Assembly (NCBI GenBank): GCA_041660045.1
Contig: JBAZXA010000004.1
Location: 62,001-126,000 of the forward strand
DNA length: 64,000 bases
Direction of reading: 5' to 3'
Source of the DNA: WM-3-3 sp041660045
Lineage (GTDB): Bacteria > Pseudomonadota > Gammaproteobacteria > Methylococcales > Methylomonadaceae
Below the pieces are notes generated by a model. That model made no database searches and was not told where the DNA came from. It worked only from the letters and a program-made list of their open reading frames with translations. Made by a program: the position numbers and the translations under genes. Numbering within the stretch: position 1 is the stretch's first letter; each line of letters starts with the position of its first letter. Of this stretch, positions 25,801 through 32,816 are shown one piece after another.

Positions 25801-28455
25801 AGCATGCCGCCGCTTTTGTAAACAAATTCTACGGTAATCTTCATAATCAGTTTTAGGTATAGTCGGATAACCTAAAGCAAATTGCTGAATATTATCTGGA
25901 CTAGCACGCAATGCCTTTAAACGCGCTATTAGTTCGCTTGCAACTTCATCTAAGCTATCGTCCCAGTTTACTGGCAATGCCATATTGCCAGTCATATCAT
26001 GACTCTGTAAACCAGCGTTAATGCGTCCAGCCGCATTTACCAGCGCGGCGGCAACGCTGTCTGCATTAGGTTTAGCAACGATAATATTAGCTGAAAACAA
26101 CGCCATCCTTTCCGCAGTTTTAACTGAAAAGCTGTTTGTTACCACTAACTTACCTGAAGCAGCCATTTCTAATGGCGGATAACTTGGGTGCGGAGATAAC
26201 ATTAAAGAAAGTAACAAATCAGCATTTCTTACCTGCTTAGCATAATCATCAAAAGCCAACCAAGGTAAAGGCTTTAAGTACATCTCTTGGCCTAAAGCAA
26301 CTGGGGCAAAATTTTCACCCATACCCCAAATTTCCCAAGTATTATTGTCAATAACACCTGAGGCAACTGCTTTTCTTAACGCAACAACACCCATTTCAAA
26401 TAAGTTACGCCGCGCTGAAGTAGGCCTGGCATAAAATAATAAAGTTTTCTTCCCAGATGATGAGGCGGAAACTTCTGGAAAATAATATCGGCGGTCTAAA
26501 GCCGGTTCAAACCAAAGTGCATTGTTGGCAAATAAAGGGTCAGCGTAACACCCTGCACGCTCTTGAACTAAATGGTCTAATAACAAGCGGGTATTGATAA
26601 CTGGAATATGCGGTAAGCCATAAGTTTCTAGCGCCCGGGCCTGGAATGTAGAACCTTCATGTAGAATTGGCTCAAAATCCTGTATAAGATAAATAAATGT
26701 TTTCTTTAACATCTTAGCTAATGCATAGTTAGCAATTTGTGCTGTCCACCATGCCGTTGCTAAAAAAACATCATTAACCCCTACTAACGTGGCTTCAGAG
26801 CGGTCGAATGCATCGACTAAAGTTATTCGGCCCCGCGCAACTTTGCGCTGAAGTAGCCCATCCATATGCGGAAACAAAGCGGATTCTTCACCTTCAGCAG
26901 ATGCATCGCAAGCAATTATTCGTATCTGCTCACCTTTTTCCGCCAATAATGCTGCTAAAAGTAGGGCTGTGTTTGGCCCCCCTGACATGTGCTTTAAGCG
27001 CAAGCTAGGTAGCAATACGTTAATATGCGGGCGTAAAAAAAGCCTATCTGATGTTTCAAAGTTTAACGGCAAGCTTAGATGAAAACCAGGCACCCCGGTT
27101 TCAGCAGTTAGTTCGGTAGAATTTGAAACAGATTGATGTTCACTTGGTAGCGGGTGATGCGACAACGCCGAAATCTGCAATTCCGCAACACTCACTAAGC
27201 CATATTTTAAAATTTTCTGAGCCATTAAGCGGCCAATTTTCGTGGCTTTAAAATGCTCCCGATAAACACGATGGCCTTTTTGTATCAACCATTCCCTAGA
27301 TTTGATGTTGGCTATCGCTTTAATTTTTTTTTTATCAACAGATGAATTATTTTTTTGTTGTAATCTTCTAGCTAAGATTTTTGCTCGAGTAATAGCAAAT
27401 CGTAACGGCGCCATAACGCGCCAACTTGTTGAATTGCGTAGTTCGAGAATTTCTTGCTTACATTGTGCAATTTGATCTTCTTTAGCCTCTAAAACTTGCC
27501 TTAAGCCACTAATGGCATCATCTCGTTCTTTGACCTTTTGATTAATTTCAAAAAACTGCTGATCAACCTCTGCAAGCTGTTTTCGGATCCCCAATAGTTC
27601 AAGTTCAGTTCGTTCAATACTCTCTTCCGGTGGCATTAGTCTCGTTGACCAGTGATTACCTGATTGATCAGCACTTACCCCCAACTTGTATGGACTATCA
27701 TTCAATTTTATTAAATTTGGAACTATAAGCTCGAAATTCCCACTGATTAAGCGAGAGCCTAAAATATTTTCGTTTGTAGGCGCTTTACGTACTATACAAA
27801 TCGAATTTATAAATTCAATTGAATGCAATTGAGCTAAAACTGCATTGTCTATTTCGCATTCATATTTTTCAAAAACTCCTTTGAGGATCTCATTCTGAGA
27901 TTTTGCCACCCCCCAATGTTCATAATTTATTATATCAGCTAGTTTTTTAAAAAATGATAGTGAAGAATACGGATAGAACAGCCCTCCCTCATAACTACCC
28001 CAATAACTGCAATGCAAATCTTCCGCTACAAATACCCCGCCTTCTTTTAATTTTGGGAAATACAAGGCAAATGTTTTAACAATATCACTCGAAAAATGTG
28101 AACCATCATCAATAATAATGTCATAGCTAGGAGAGCATTCGACTACTTTTGCATATATGTCAAGGGCATTGGCATCACCAACTATCACCTTAACTCTAGG
28201 GTCTTCATACTCTAACTTTGAACAGTCTGGATTTATATCGCAACCCACCAAGTTTTCTGCCTTACTGAAATATTTTCCCCAAATCTCAAGTGACCCACCG
28301 TTTTGTATACCTATTTCAAGCAAGCTAATCGGTTTTTCGCGAAACCCATTAAACAAACGCTCATATTCCGTTAAATACAATGACCATTTATCTGAAACCT
28401 TTCCTGTATGCTCCGCATATAATTGGCCAAGTGTATTAGTTGTTTTGCTATCCAT
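22810..28455 (-). CDS. Giant methyltransferase / coiled-coil / GT4 / GT2 / GT2 polysaccharide synthase
   Basis: 1881 residues in several units. Residues 1-215 form a SAM methyltransferase (LLEIGIQNGGSLEIWG, VGCDINPD, IIIDDGSHFSSD). A stretch near 280-345 is heptad-like coiled coil, ending in NSTSWRVMAPLRFA. Residues about 475-830 are a WsaF-like GT4 (LLPSLRLKHMSGGPNTALLL; SPHPSYPPLEMAASGK). Residues about 885-1400 are a first GT2 with its tail (LDNGSTDQDT, PLDSDDLIEPD), and about 1425-1881 a second GT2 with its tail (IPVDADDLITFD). The two GT2 units share the same order of elements down to VLYSWRIHGGST and VLYHWRQHSGST, so they look like an internal duplication. Three bases separate it from wzt. 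It resembles fused WsaE/WsaF or WbdD/WbdA systems that build and cap O-antigens exported by ABC transporters. Confidence 0.85.
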   Translation of the reverse strand: MDSKTTNTLGQLYAEHTGKVSDKWSLYLTEYERLFNGFREKPISLLEIGIQNGGSLEIWGKYFSKAENLVGCDINPDCSKLEYEDPRVKVIVGDANALDIYAKVVECSPSYDIIIDDGSHFSSDIVKTFALYFPKLKEGGVFVAEDLHCSYWGSYEGGLFYPYSSLSFFKKLADIINYEHWGVAKSQNEILKGVFEKYECEIDNAVLAQLHSIEFINSICIVRKAPTNENILGSRLISGNFELIVPNLIKLNDSPYKLGVSADQSGNHWSTRLMPPEESIERTELELLGIRKQLAEVDQQFFEINQKVKERDDAISGLRQVLEAKEDQIAQCKQEILELRNSTSWRVMAPLRFAITRAKILARRLQQKNNSSVDKKKIKAIANIKSREWLIQKGHRVYREHFKATKIGRLMAQKILKYGLVSVAELQISALSHHPLPSEHQSVSNSTELTAETGVPGFHLSLPLNFETSDRLFLRPHINVLLPSLRLKHMSGGPNTALLLAALLAEKGEQIRIIACDASAEGEESALFPHMDGLLQRKVARGRITLVDAFDRSEATLVGVNDVFLATAWWTAQIANYALAKMLKKTFIYLIQDFEPILHEGSTFQARALETYGLPHIPVINTRLLLDHLVQERAGCYADPLFANNALWFEPALDRRYYFPEVSASSSGKKTLLFYARPTSARRNLFEMGVVALRKAVASGVIDNNTWEIWGMGENFAPVALGQEMYLKPLPWLAFDDYAKQVRNADLLLSLMLSPHPSYPPLEMAASGKLVVTNSFSVKTAERMALFSANIIVAKPNADSVAAALVNAAGRINAGLQSHDMTGNMALPVNWDDSLDEVASELIARLKALRASPDNIQQFALGYPTIPKTDYEDYRRICLQKRRHAGEYHQEAGLLSFVTSAYNTPPEYLEELAVSVFLQDGGTQFEWFILDNGSTDQDTRQTLQALAGFPNVCFARVEENLGIIGGMRFCLEQASGRYIMPLDSDDLIEPDCVNVLTRYIKDNNYPALLYTDEDKLAEGHFGSPYFKPDWDPVLFLHSCYIAHLCVIDRLLALELKLYSDKAAEGCHDWDSFIRFMNAGYTPYHVPEVLYSWRIHGGSTSGNIASKSYITESHRAVLQHCLDYRKTENLELKFSPLFNYNVDWWFRRKQEKPVSLASVAIKGKVQAELPNGLKVIASLTAGREESIANFADAIFLAETEFVHLCWNGVFPDDSEWSWEAAGLFELFPDAVMVGGTLHDARQVLDGPRMFGCGGGFDCPDRGRPLVDPGYSATMWKSRSVSALSSGHCVVRRDFLMQMLPTLVAEHICLELLGPWLGGLAARNAKRIVFSPFMRAKASIIPEDTAPSSEVSKFLSHFWELMPDTRFYSKHFGLTLDTAYLPIFVGNRELHLKTLQSQGLLSYGEWLEQALHSRKAKYLLAESTDYPKISILTPVYEGSDLGLLNELAMAINKQSLAALEWWLIINGPMPESKMAFINARVGNEWQARLIIETQPVGIIRALRMGLEAASGEYIIPVDADDLITFDAIQIITHEIIRSECPDFLYSDEDLLVNGKPALPCLRGTFDKVLALENSTIWHLCAMKKATALAADVYGDSAANWCQDWDSVSRIESFGGRIQHVPEVLYHWRQHSGSTTNNNIGDPRSLESVRFILQRHIAQSSNPQHFSIEDWPNSRGARELYIARKAIPLPNFLWFEEVFNEGGQVDNDAILVFIGKGVSITSQAVYEEVARLFELHANLAAVGGLLERADGIVVDGCYCINTRGELASPWLGQLSTEGGAFALALKPQSVAMTGHALAFFRVSALKDAGLWPQRLHSEEAGTAWQLCNRLIDKNWGIAFSPLVRAKAGVLFQTKTADSLVLPASTQKISHAYARYGLALNYRIG

Positions 28456-28458
28456 GAA

Positions 28459-29808
28459 TTAATTTACCTTAAGTTCCACACGCTCGAAAGGAATACCCAC
28501 CAAACCATAGCGAATTTTGCTGGAGGATATATTAATAATTAAGGCATCGTGCAACCAATGATGTTGCACATTACTTTGTAAATTACCGTTTGCAACAGAT
28601 GCCATTACAGCATATTGTCCGTTGGGTAACATCGGCAGCCTAAAAACGAACTCGCCAGTAAAACTTTGACCGGCAGATATGAAAGTAGGTACAGCCTCTG
28701 TAAATGGCAGGGTATTTTCGCCAAATAAATCTTGCCCCAACCGATCCCTGACTAAAAAACCAAGAATGGGTTGGTCCAAGGCTTTAATCGCTAGCGCCGT
28801 AATTTTCATACAAACCCGCTCGCCACCGCGAAAAATGCTTTCATTGCCACCCTCAACATGCGTAAGTGTCAATGAAATAATTTCAGCTTCGCCTGTTTTC
28901 CAACCTTTAGCAGCGAAACTATTATCCACTACTGAAGCCTCTGCTTGATAATCCAATAAGGTTTTTTCTTGAAGTGTTGCTGTTTCGCTTGTGTCCTCGT
29001 GGACAATCGCCGAAAGCTTGATCTGTTCCCCACCGATTTCTTGAAAAGTATATTGTAAGTAGGCTTCTACCACTAACTTTGCCTCATCTAGCAAATTAAC
29101 CTTCCCTTGATTTAGCCAAGCCACTCTTTGACATAAGTTCTGCACGGAAGCTGTATCGTGGCTCACAAAAATTAGTGTACCTTGCTCTCTAAAAGCCCGA
29201 ATAAACCGCATACATTTTTGCGTAAAAATAGCATCGCCTACTGATAGCGCTTCGTCTATGACCAAAATTTGGGCATCCACGTGTGCAATCACTGCAAAAG
29301 CAAGGCGTACAAACATACCACTGGAATAGGTCTTTACCGGTTGCTCTATAAACTCACCTATATCGGCAAACGTTACAATATCTTCAAAACGGGCATCGAT
29401 TTCCGCTTTACTTAAACCCAATACCGCAGCGTTCATGTATACATTCTCACGCCCGGTAAACTCAGGGTTGAAACCCGAACCTAATTCCAACAACGCGGCA
29501 ATGCGGCCATAAGTTTGTATGCTGCCACTGGTAGGGTTAAGCGTACCGCAAATTAGTTGTAATAAAGTGGATTTGCCGCTGCCATTACGGCCGACAATAC
29601 CGATGGTCTCACCTTTTTTTATCTCAAACGATACATCCTTTAGCGCCCAAAACTCACGAAAATATTGCTTAGGTTGTTTACCAAACAGGCGTAGCAATCG
29701 CGGATAAATGGATTGTTTTAATCGGTCTTGCGGCTTGTCATAAATTTGATAACATTTGCTAAGATTTTCAACTTTGATGGCAATGCCCTTATCACAGTCT
29801 AATGTCAT
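28459..29808 (-). CDS. wzt: O-antigen ABC transporter ATP-binding protein with C-terminal cap-binding domain
   Basis: A 449-residue ATPase of the Wzt type. GRNGSGKSTLLQL is the Walker A motif, YSSGMFVRLAFAVIAHVDAQ the signature helix, ILVIDEAL the Walker B motif, and FVSHDTASV the H-loop. About 180 extra residues after position 265 form the expected beta-sandwich that recognises the methylated or otherwise capped chain end. The first eight codons (MTLDCDKG) differ from a duplicated copy of the original 5' end upstream (MIDE...), and both copies then run AIKVENLSKCYQ. The start overlaps the zeta-like toxin stop (ATGA). The gene was evidently rebuilt at its 5' end by an insertion but is intact. 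Confidence 0.93.
   Translation of the reverse strand: MTLDCDKGIAIKVENLSKCYQIYDKPQDRLKQSIYPRLLRLFGKQPKQYFREFWALKDVSFEIKKGETIGIVGRNGSGKSTLLQLICGTLNPTSGSIQTYGRIAALLELGSGFNPEFTGRENVYMNAAVLGLSKAEIDARFEDIVTFADIGEFIEQPVKTYSSGMFVRLAFAVIAHVDAQILVIDEALSVGDAIFTQKCMRFIRAFREQGTLIFVSHDTASVQNLCQRVAWLNQGKVNLLDEAKLVVEAYLQYTFQEIGGEQIKLSAIVHEDTSETATLQEKTLLDYQAEASVVDNSFAAKGWKTGEAEIISLTLTHVEGGNESIFRGGERVCMKITALAIKALDQPILGFLVRDRLGQDLFGENTLPFTEAVPTFISAGQSFTGEFVFRLPMLPNGQYAVMASVANGNLQSNVQHHWLHDALIINISSSKIRYGLVGIPFERVELKVN
29706..29784. repeat. 79-bp direct repeat, copy A (inside functional wzt)
   Basis: Identical over all 79 bases to 30668-30746. It covers the wzt codons for IAIKVENLSKCYQ through RLKQS. The flanking bases differ on both sides (t versus c on the left, g versus t on the right), which fixes the ends. 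Complete identity points to a recent event. Confidence 0.95.
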
Positions 29809-30431
29809 TTATAATCTCTAGAATCCATCGAAGAAATAGACAACAAATCAGCAATTTCTTGTGCCCAAGGGTTAATCGATCCGTAAGATTTAACTAACAT
29901 CCCATTGGCAACTCGAAAAAGCAAACGGGCTTGCTCCTCTTCAACAGAGTTGTCATAGAAATAAGATCTATCTGCAATTTTTGCAACCCAAGTACAATTT
30001 GCCAACGACTTGGCGTAACGACTAATGATTTTACCAATTGGCACATCATGGCCGCCTTCCATCACTCGCATCGCAACCCGTTTAGCGTTAATGGAAGGAT
30101 CATCTGTCCCTACAAAAAACAATCTCACAAAATAACCCATATTTTTAGCCCGTTGAATAAATTGGATCTTATCTGGCGCGGACAATACCGTTTCGAAAGG
30201 CAAGCTTTTGTATTCGACCAAGCAACTTTCCCGGACTTCTGCCGCCTTATTAGCCGCTTTTAATATTGATTCTAACGAATTCCAATCACCAAACTGGTCG
30301 CGTGCGATTAAGTCTGGATTAACATAAACACATCCGGACATCCATTCATGCCGCAACAATTGTTCGGTAATGGAGGTTTTGCCAGCACCATTTGGGCCAG
30401 CCACGATGATCAACCTGGGGCGATTACTCAT
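29805..30431 (-). CDS. Zeta-toxin-like P-loop kinase
   Basis: A 208-residue P-loop protein: IIVAGPNGAGKTS near residue 8-20 is a Walker A motif in the zeta-toxin form, and VNPDLIARDQ matches the following NPDxIA stretch of that family. A basic region (KRVAMRVMEGGHDVP) fits the family's arginine-bearing lid. Known zeta toxins phosphorylate UDP-N-acetylglucosamine and so block wall synthesis; activity here is unproven. The ATG overlaps the stop of the small upstream gene (ATGA), and its own stop overlaps the wzt start, so it sits in the O-antigen operon in phase with translation. Confidence 0.8.
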   Translation of the reverse strand: MSNRPRLIIVAGPNGAGKTSITEQLLRHEWMSGCVYVNPDLIARDQFGDWNSLESILKAANKAAEVRESCLVEYKSLPFETVLSAPDKIQFIQRAKNMGYFVRLFFVGTDDPSINAKRVAMRVMEGGHDVPIGKIISRYAKSLANCTWVAKIADRSYFYDNSVEEEQARLLFRVANGMLVKSYGSINPWAQEIADLLSISSMDSRDYK

Positions 30432-30610
30432 TCGCCTTCTTGCATTTGATTAACACGACGGATCTCTTTACGCAGAGTGTCCATTAGTTGTTGTCTTGCA
30501 ACGCTAGCTTTTTTTTGCGCCTCAATCGAAACTTCCTTCATCAAACTTTGCAATTGCTCATCAGAAGGTTCATTTTCGATATCGTTTAAATCAAAGGCTT
30601 TAGTATCCAT
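30428..30610 (-). CDS. Small putative antitoxin partner of zeta-like toxin
   Basis: A 60-residue acidic-to-basic protein starting MDTKAFDLNDIENEPSDEQL and rich in helix-forming residues (KKASVARQQLMDTLRKEIRR). It has no recognised domain. It immediately precedes and overlaps the zeta-like toxin gene, the normal place for the antitoxin. I chose the ATG at 30610; a TTG at 30646 would add 12 residues. Antitoxin function is inferred from size and position. Confidence 0.65.
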   Translation of the reverse strand: MDTKAFDLNDIENEPSDEQLQSLMKEVSIEAQKKASVARQQLMDTLRKEIRRVNQMQEGE

Positions 30611-30646
30611 ATATTCACTTTTATATTTGTTTAGGCTACTTTCCAA

Positions 30647-30660
30647 ATAACAACCGTTAT
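30647..30660. promoter_or_regulatory. Short palindrome upstream of antitoxin gene
   Basis: ATAAC and GTTAT arms (30647-30651, 30656-30660) around a four-base centre lie 37 bp upstream of the antitoxin ATG and just inside the inserted cassette. Antitoxins often bind such sites to regulate themselves. Short arms mean this could be chance. Confidence 0.2.
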
Positions 30661-30758
30661 AGGTAACAAATGGATTGTTTTAATCGGTCTTGCGGCTTGT
30701 CATAAATTTGATAACATTTGCTAAGATTTTCAACTTTGATGGCAATTTCATCTATCAT
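30657..30758 (-). pseudogene. Remnant of the original wzt 5' end
   Basis: An ATG at 30758 overlaps the hepT stop as ATGA and reads MIDEIAIKVENLSKCYQ and on through RLKQSI, identical to functional wzt from IAIKV onward. After the repeat ends at 30668 it runs into foreign sequence and a TAA at 30657. This is the ancestral translation start of wzt, cut off by the toxin-antitoxin insertion. It could still be translated as a 33-residue peptide. Confidence 0.88.
30668..30746. repeat. 79-bp direct repeat, copy B (wzt remnant)
   Basis: Perfect copy of 29706-29784 in the same orientation, 962 bp away start to start. It lies inside the truncated original wzt start and marks the upstream junction of the inserted cassette. 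Confidence 0.95.
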
Positions 30759-31183
30759 TTAGCTTTTCCAGACAGGTCCGTAGCTTGCATTAAAAAATTG
30801 ATCACAAATTGGTAGCGTTGGTTAATTAACAGTTCAAAGATGACTTGCATATCAATATTCATATAAACATGCACAATACGGTTTCTTATGCCAATGACTG
30901 CATTCCAGTTTTTCAATTGATCAGTAGGCAATACGCCCAACCGGATTATGCTACTAAAGGCATCATAAGCTGAAACGGGGACAGTCTCCCCTTGCGCTTT
31001 CAAAATATGCTTTGCCTTACCAATGGCATTTTCTATTAACAATTGCAGTGCATGCATAACACCACCTTGTTCAAGTAGACTAAGGTTTTGCCCGCGTTGG
31101 AGTTTTACTTGCGCCTCATTTAGCATGCAAGATTGCATAAGCGCCAACTGCTCCGTCTCACGTTGATAAAGATCAAAGCGCAT
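30755..31183 (-). CDS. hepT: HEPN-domain toxin, HepT-like ribonuclease
   Basis: A 142-residue all-helical HEPN protein. The catalytic motif R-x4-6-H is present as RNRIVHVY near residue 103, with the Tyr that MntA-type partners modify by adding AMP. GGVMHALQLLIENAIGKAKH is the helix that packs the dimer. Known HepT proteins are RNases neutralised by an adjacent nucleotidyltransferase. The gene is intact even though the partner upstream is frameshifted. Its stop overlaps the original wzt start, showing that this pair was already in the operon before the zeta-like cassette arrived. Confidence 0.87.
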   Translation of the reverse strand: MRFDLYQRETEQLALMQSCMLNEAQVKLQRGQNLSLLEQGGVMHALQLLIENAIGKAKHILKAQGETVPVSAYDAFSSIIRLGVLPTDQLKNWNAVIGIRNRIVHVYMNIDMQVIFELLINQRYQFVINFLMQATDLSGKAK

Positions 31184-31573
31184 GCTCTTTATCCCAATAA
31201 TAATCTTCTAATTCCCGCCAAGTTCGGGTAAGAAACTTCACCCAGCTTAATTCTTTGTTTAAAGCCAACAAATACCCTTCTTCTGCAACTAAGGCTTTCA
31301 TCGCTAAGCGAGCGTTCGCCAAATCAAGTCAATTTTATCCTCAGACACGTGACACACGAGAGCCAATTTTCTACGCAATGATTCATGTATTGCAATTCGC
31401 TTTAGGCTATTATCATATTGCCATTGAACGGCAATGTCCCAATCACTTTCACTTGTAATATGGCCGTAAGCCCGGCTTCCTACCAATACCGCAAAATGTA
31501 AATCTGCGGTTTCCAACAAAACTTGTTGGAGTTCGCTAAGCACAGGGTTTATTCCATCATTATTTGAACCCAT
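31173..31573 (-). pseudogene. mntA: MntA-like nucleotidyltransferase antitoxin with frameshift
   Basis: The first 89 codons (ATG 31573, stop 31304) encode a minimal nucleotidyltransferase: GSRAYGHITSESDWDIAV holds the GS and DxD catalytic residues, and EDKIDL supplies a third Asp. The reading then ends at LIWRTLA. In the next frame the sequence continues without stops for about 50 codons as LANARLAMKALVAEEG and later FLTRTWRELEDYYWDKEHAL, the usual C-terminus of this family, ending at 31173 and overlapping hepT by 11 bases. Loss of one GATT from an expected TTGATTGATTTG near 31320-31328 would explain it. Either the antitoxin is truncated or the base calls there are wrong. Confidence 0.85.
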
Positions 31574-31808
31574 TTAAAAAAAACCTTTTTGCGGCATAAG
31601 CATTAATGTCCCCAGAATTTAAAAAGTTGTCATTTAACGATGCGAGCAACCTAGCCCCTAAAAAGTTTTTTATTTTTTTCAATCCCAAGCAATTATTATT
31701 TAGTTCCCCTTATTTTAATTGCTCTCATTAGAGTAGAAAGAACATAGGCACTAATCAGTATTTGTTTTCTATATTCGATATGCCAAGTAAGTTATAGGCG
31801 TAATACTG

Positions 31809-32627
31809 TCAAAGCACATCAGCAAAACCCTTACGGGTTTTTTGAAACCAAGCAAAACCTAGCCATGCTACCAAACTTGAAACTGCAAAATAAATAAAAT
31901 AATACTGCCATTGCGGCCATTTGCCCCAAATAAGTACATCTCTTGCCTGCTCTATGACTAAGGTCAACGGATTTAGCAATAGTAGATGTTGATAGCGTTC
32001 TGGTAATGCCGATACAGGATAAAAAATTGGCGACATAAACATTAATACTGTGGTCATCACACCAATAATTTGGCTAATATCCCGTAAATAAACGCCTAAT
32101 GAAGACAGCATCCAAGACAAGCCCATGGTCAATAAAATTAGCGGGATAGCAATAATAAAAATCAGCAACGCATTAACATGGGGTATGCCAAAAAAAATAA
32201 GATAGAACATTAACCACACAAATAAACTGATTAAGCTATGAAATAAGGATGATCCCATGGCCACCCACGGCAAAACTTCCAACGGGAAAATAACTTTTTT
32301 TACGTAGTTTACGTTTGAAATGATTAAGCTAGGCGCACGGTTTACACATTCTGAAAATAAATTAAACACCATTAAACCCGCAAATAGTACCAGTGCAAAT
32401 TCGGTTTTGGAATCACTGCCGCCACTCCAGCGCGCTTTAAAGACAACGCTAAACACAAAAGTGTACACAGCCAACATAAACACAGGATTAAAAAATGACC
32501 ACAATATGCCCATCATAGAACCGCGATAACGGCCTATCACTTCCCGCTTTGTTAAAGCCATTACTAAGCCACGGTTACGCCAAAGGCTGGCCACCATTTC
32601 TTTTGGGGCAATGGAAAATTGTTGCAT
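31809..32627 (-). CDS. wzm: O-antigen/polysaccharide ABC transporter permease
   Basis: A 272-residue inner-membrane permease of the ABC-2 type with about six helices. The N-terminal amphipathic stretch LTKREVIGRYRGSMMGILWS is the conserved interface helix of Wzm proteins, and ALPERYQHLLLLNPLTLVIE is the typical late loop. With Wzt it exports a finished undecaprenyl-linked glycan. Wzm and Wzt genes are normally adjacent, but here they are separated by about 2 kb of toxin-antitoxin genes. The 235 bases after its stop (31574-31808) contain no gene I can see, and neither do the 189 bases before its start. Confidence 0.93.
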   Translation of the reverse strand: MQQFSIAPKEMVASLWRNRGLVMALTKREVIGRYRGSMMGILWSFFNPVFMLAVYTFVFSVVFKARWSGGSDSKTEFALVLFAGLMVFNLFSECVNRAPSLIISNVNYVKKVIFPLEVLPWVAMGSSLFHSLISLFVWLMFYLIFFGIPHVNALLIFIIAIPLILLTMGLSWMLSSLGVYLRDISQIIGVMTTVLMFMSPIFYPVSALPERYQHLLLLNPLTLVIEQARDVLIWGKWPQWQYYFIYFAVSSLVAWLGFAWFQKTRKGFADVL

Positions 32628-32816
32628 GGGTAGACCTTGAAATCTTTTAAGATTAAGTTTTTTATTAAAAAGAGGAAGGTGGCTAGATTAGTCTCTCAAT
32701 TAAATTCGAGACGTAAGGGCAAAAAACTAAAGCCAGAGTGGTGTAATACAAAGGTGTTGTTACTAGATAATAATAAATTAGTCAGACAAAACAGCTATAC
32801 CAGCCATATTTTTTTA

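Larger units (their letters stand above)
29785..30667. other. 883-bp inserted toxin-antitoxin cassette between wzt repeats
   Basis: The segment between the two 79-bp repeats contains a zeta-like toxin, its small partner gene, about 57 bp of upstream sequence and 24 bp that supply a new start for wzt. No transposase, integrase or terminal inverted repeats are visible, and 79 bp is too long for an ordinary transposon target duplication. Recombination that duplicated the wzt 5' end while adding the cassette explains the pattern; the mechanism is inferred. Confidence 0.75.

Noticed and set aside
22810..28455. Separate genes fused by sequencing or assembly error
   Set aside because: One continuous frame of 1881 codons with linker regions between domains and no internal stop or likely internal start cluster.
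30428..30646. Antitoxin starting at TTG 30646
   Set aside because: An ATG at 30610 gives a normal small antitoxin; the TTG has no ribosome-binding site.
29706..30746. Insertion sequence flanked by target duplication
   Set aside because: No transposase and no terminal inverted repeats; 79 bp is far longer than insertion-sequence target duplications.
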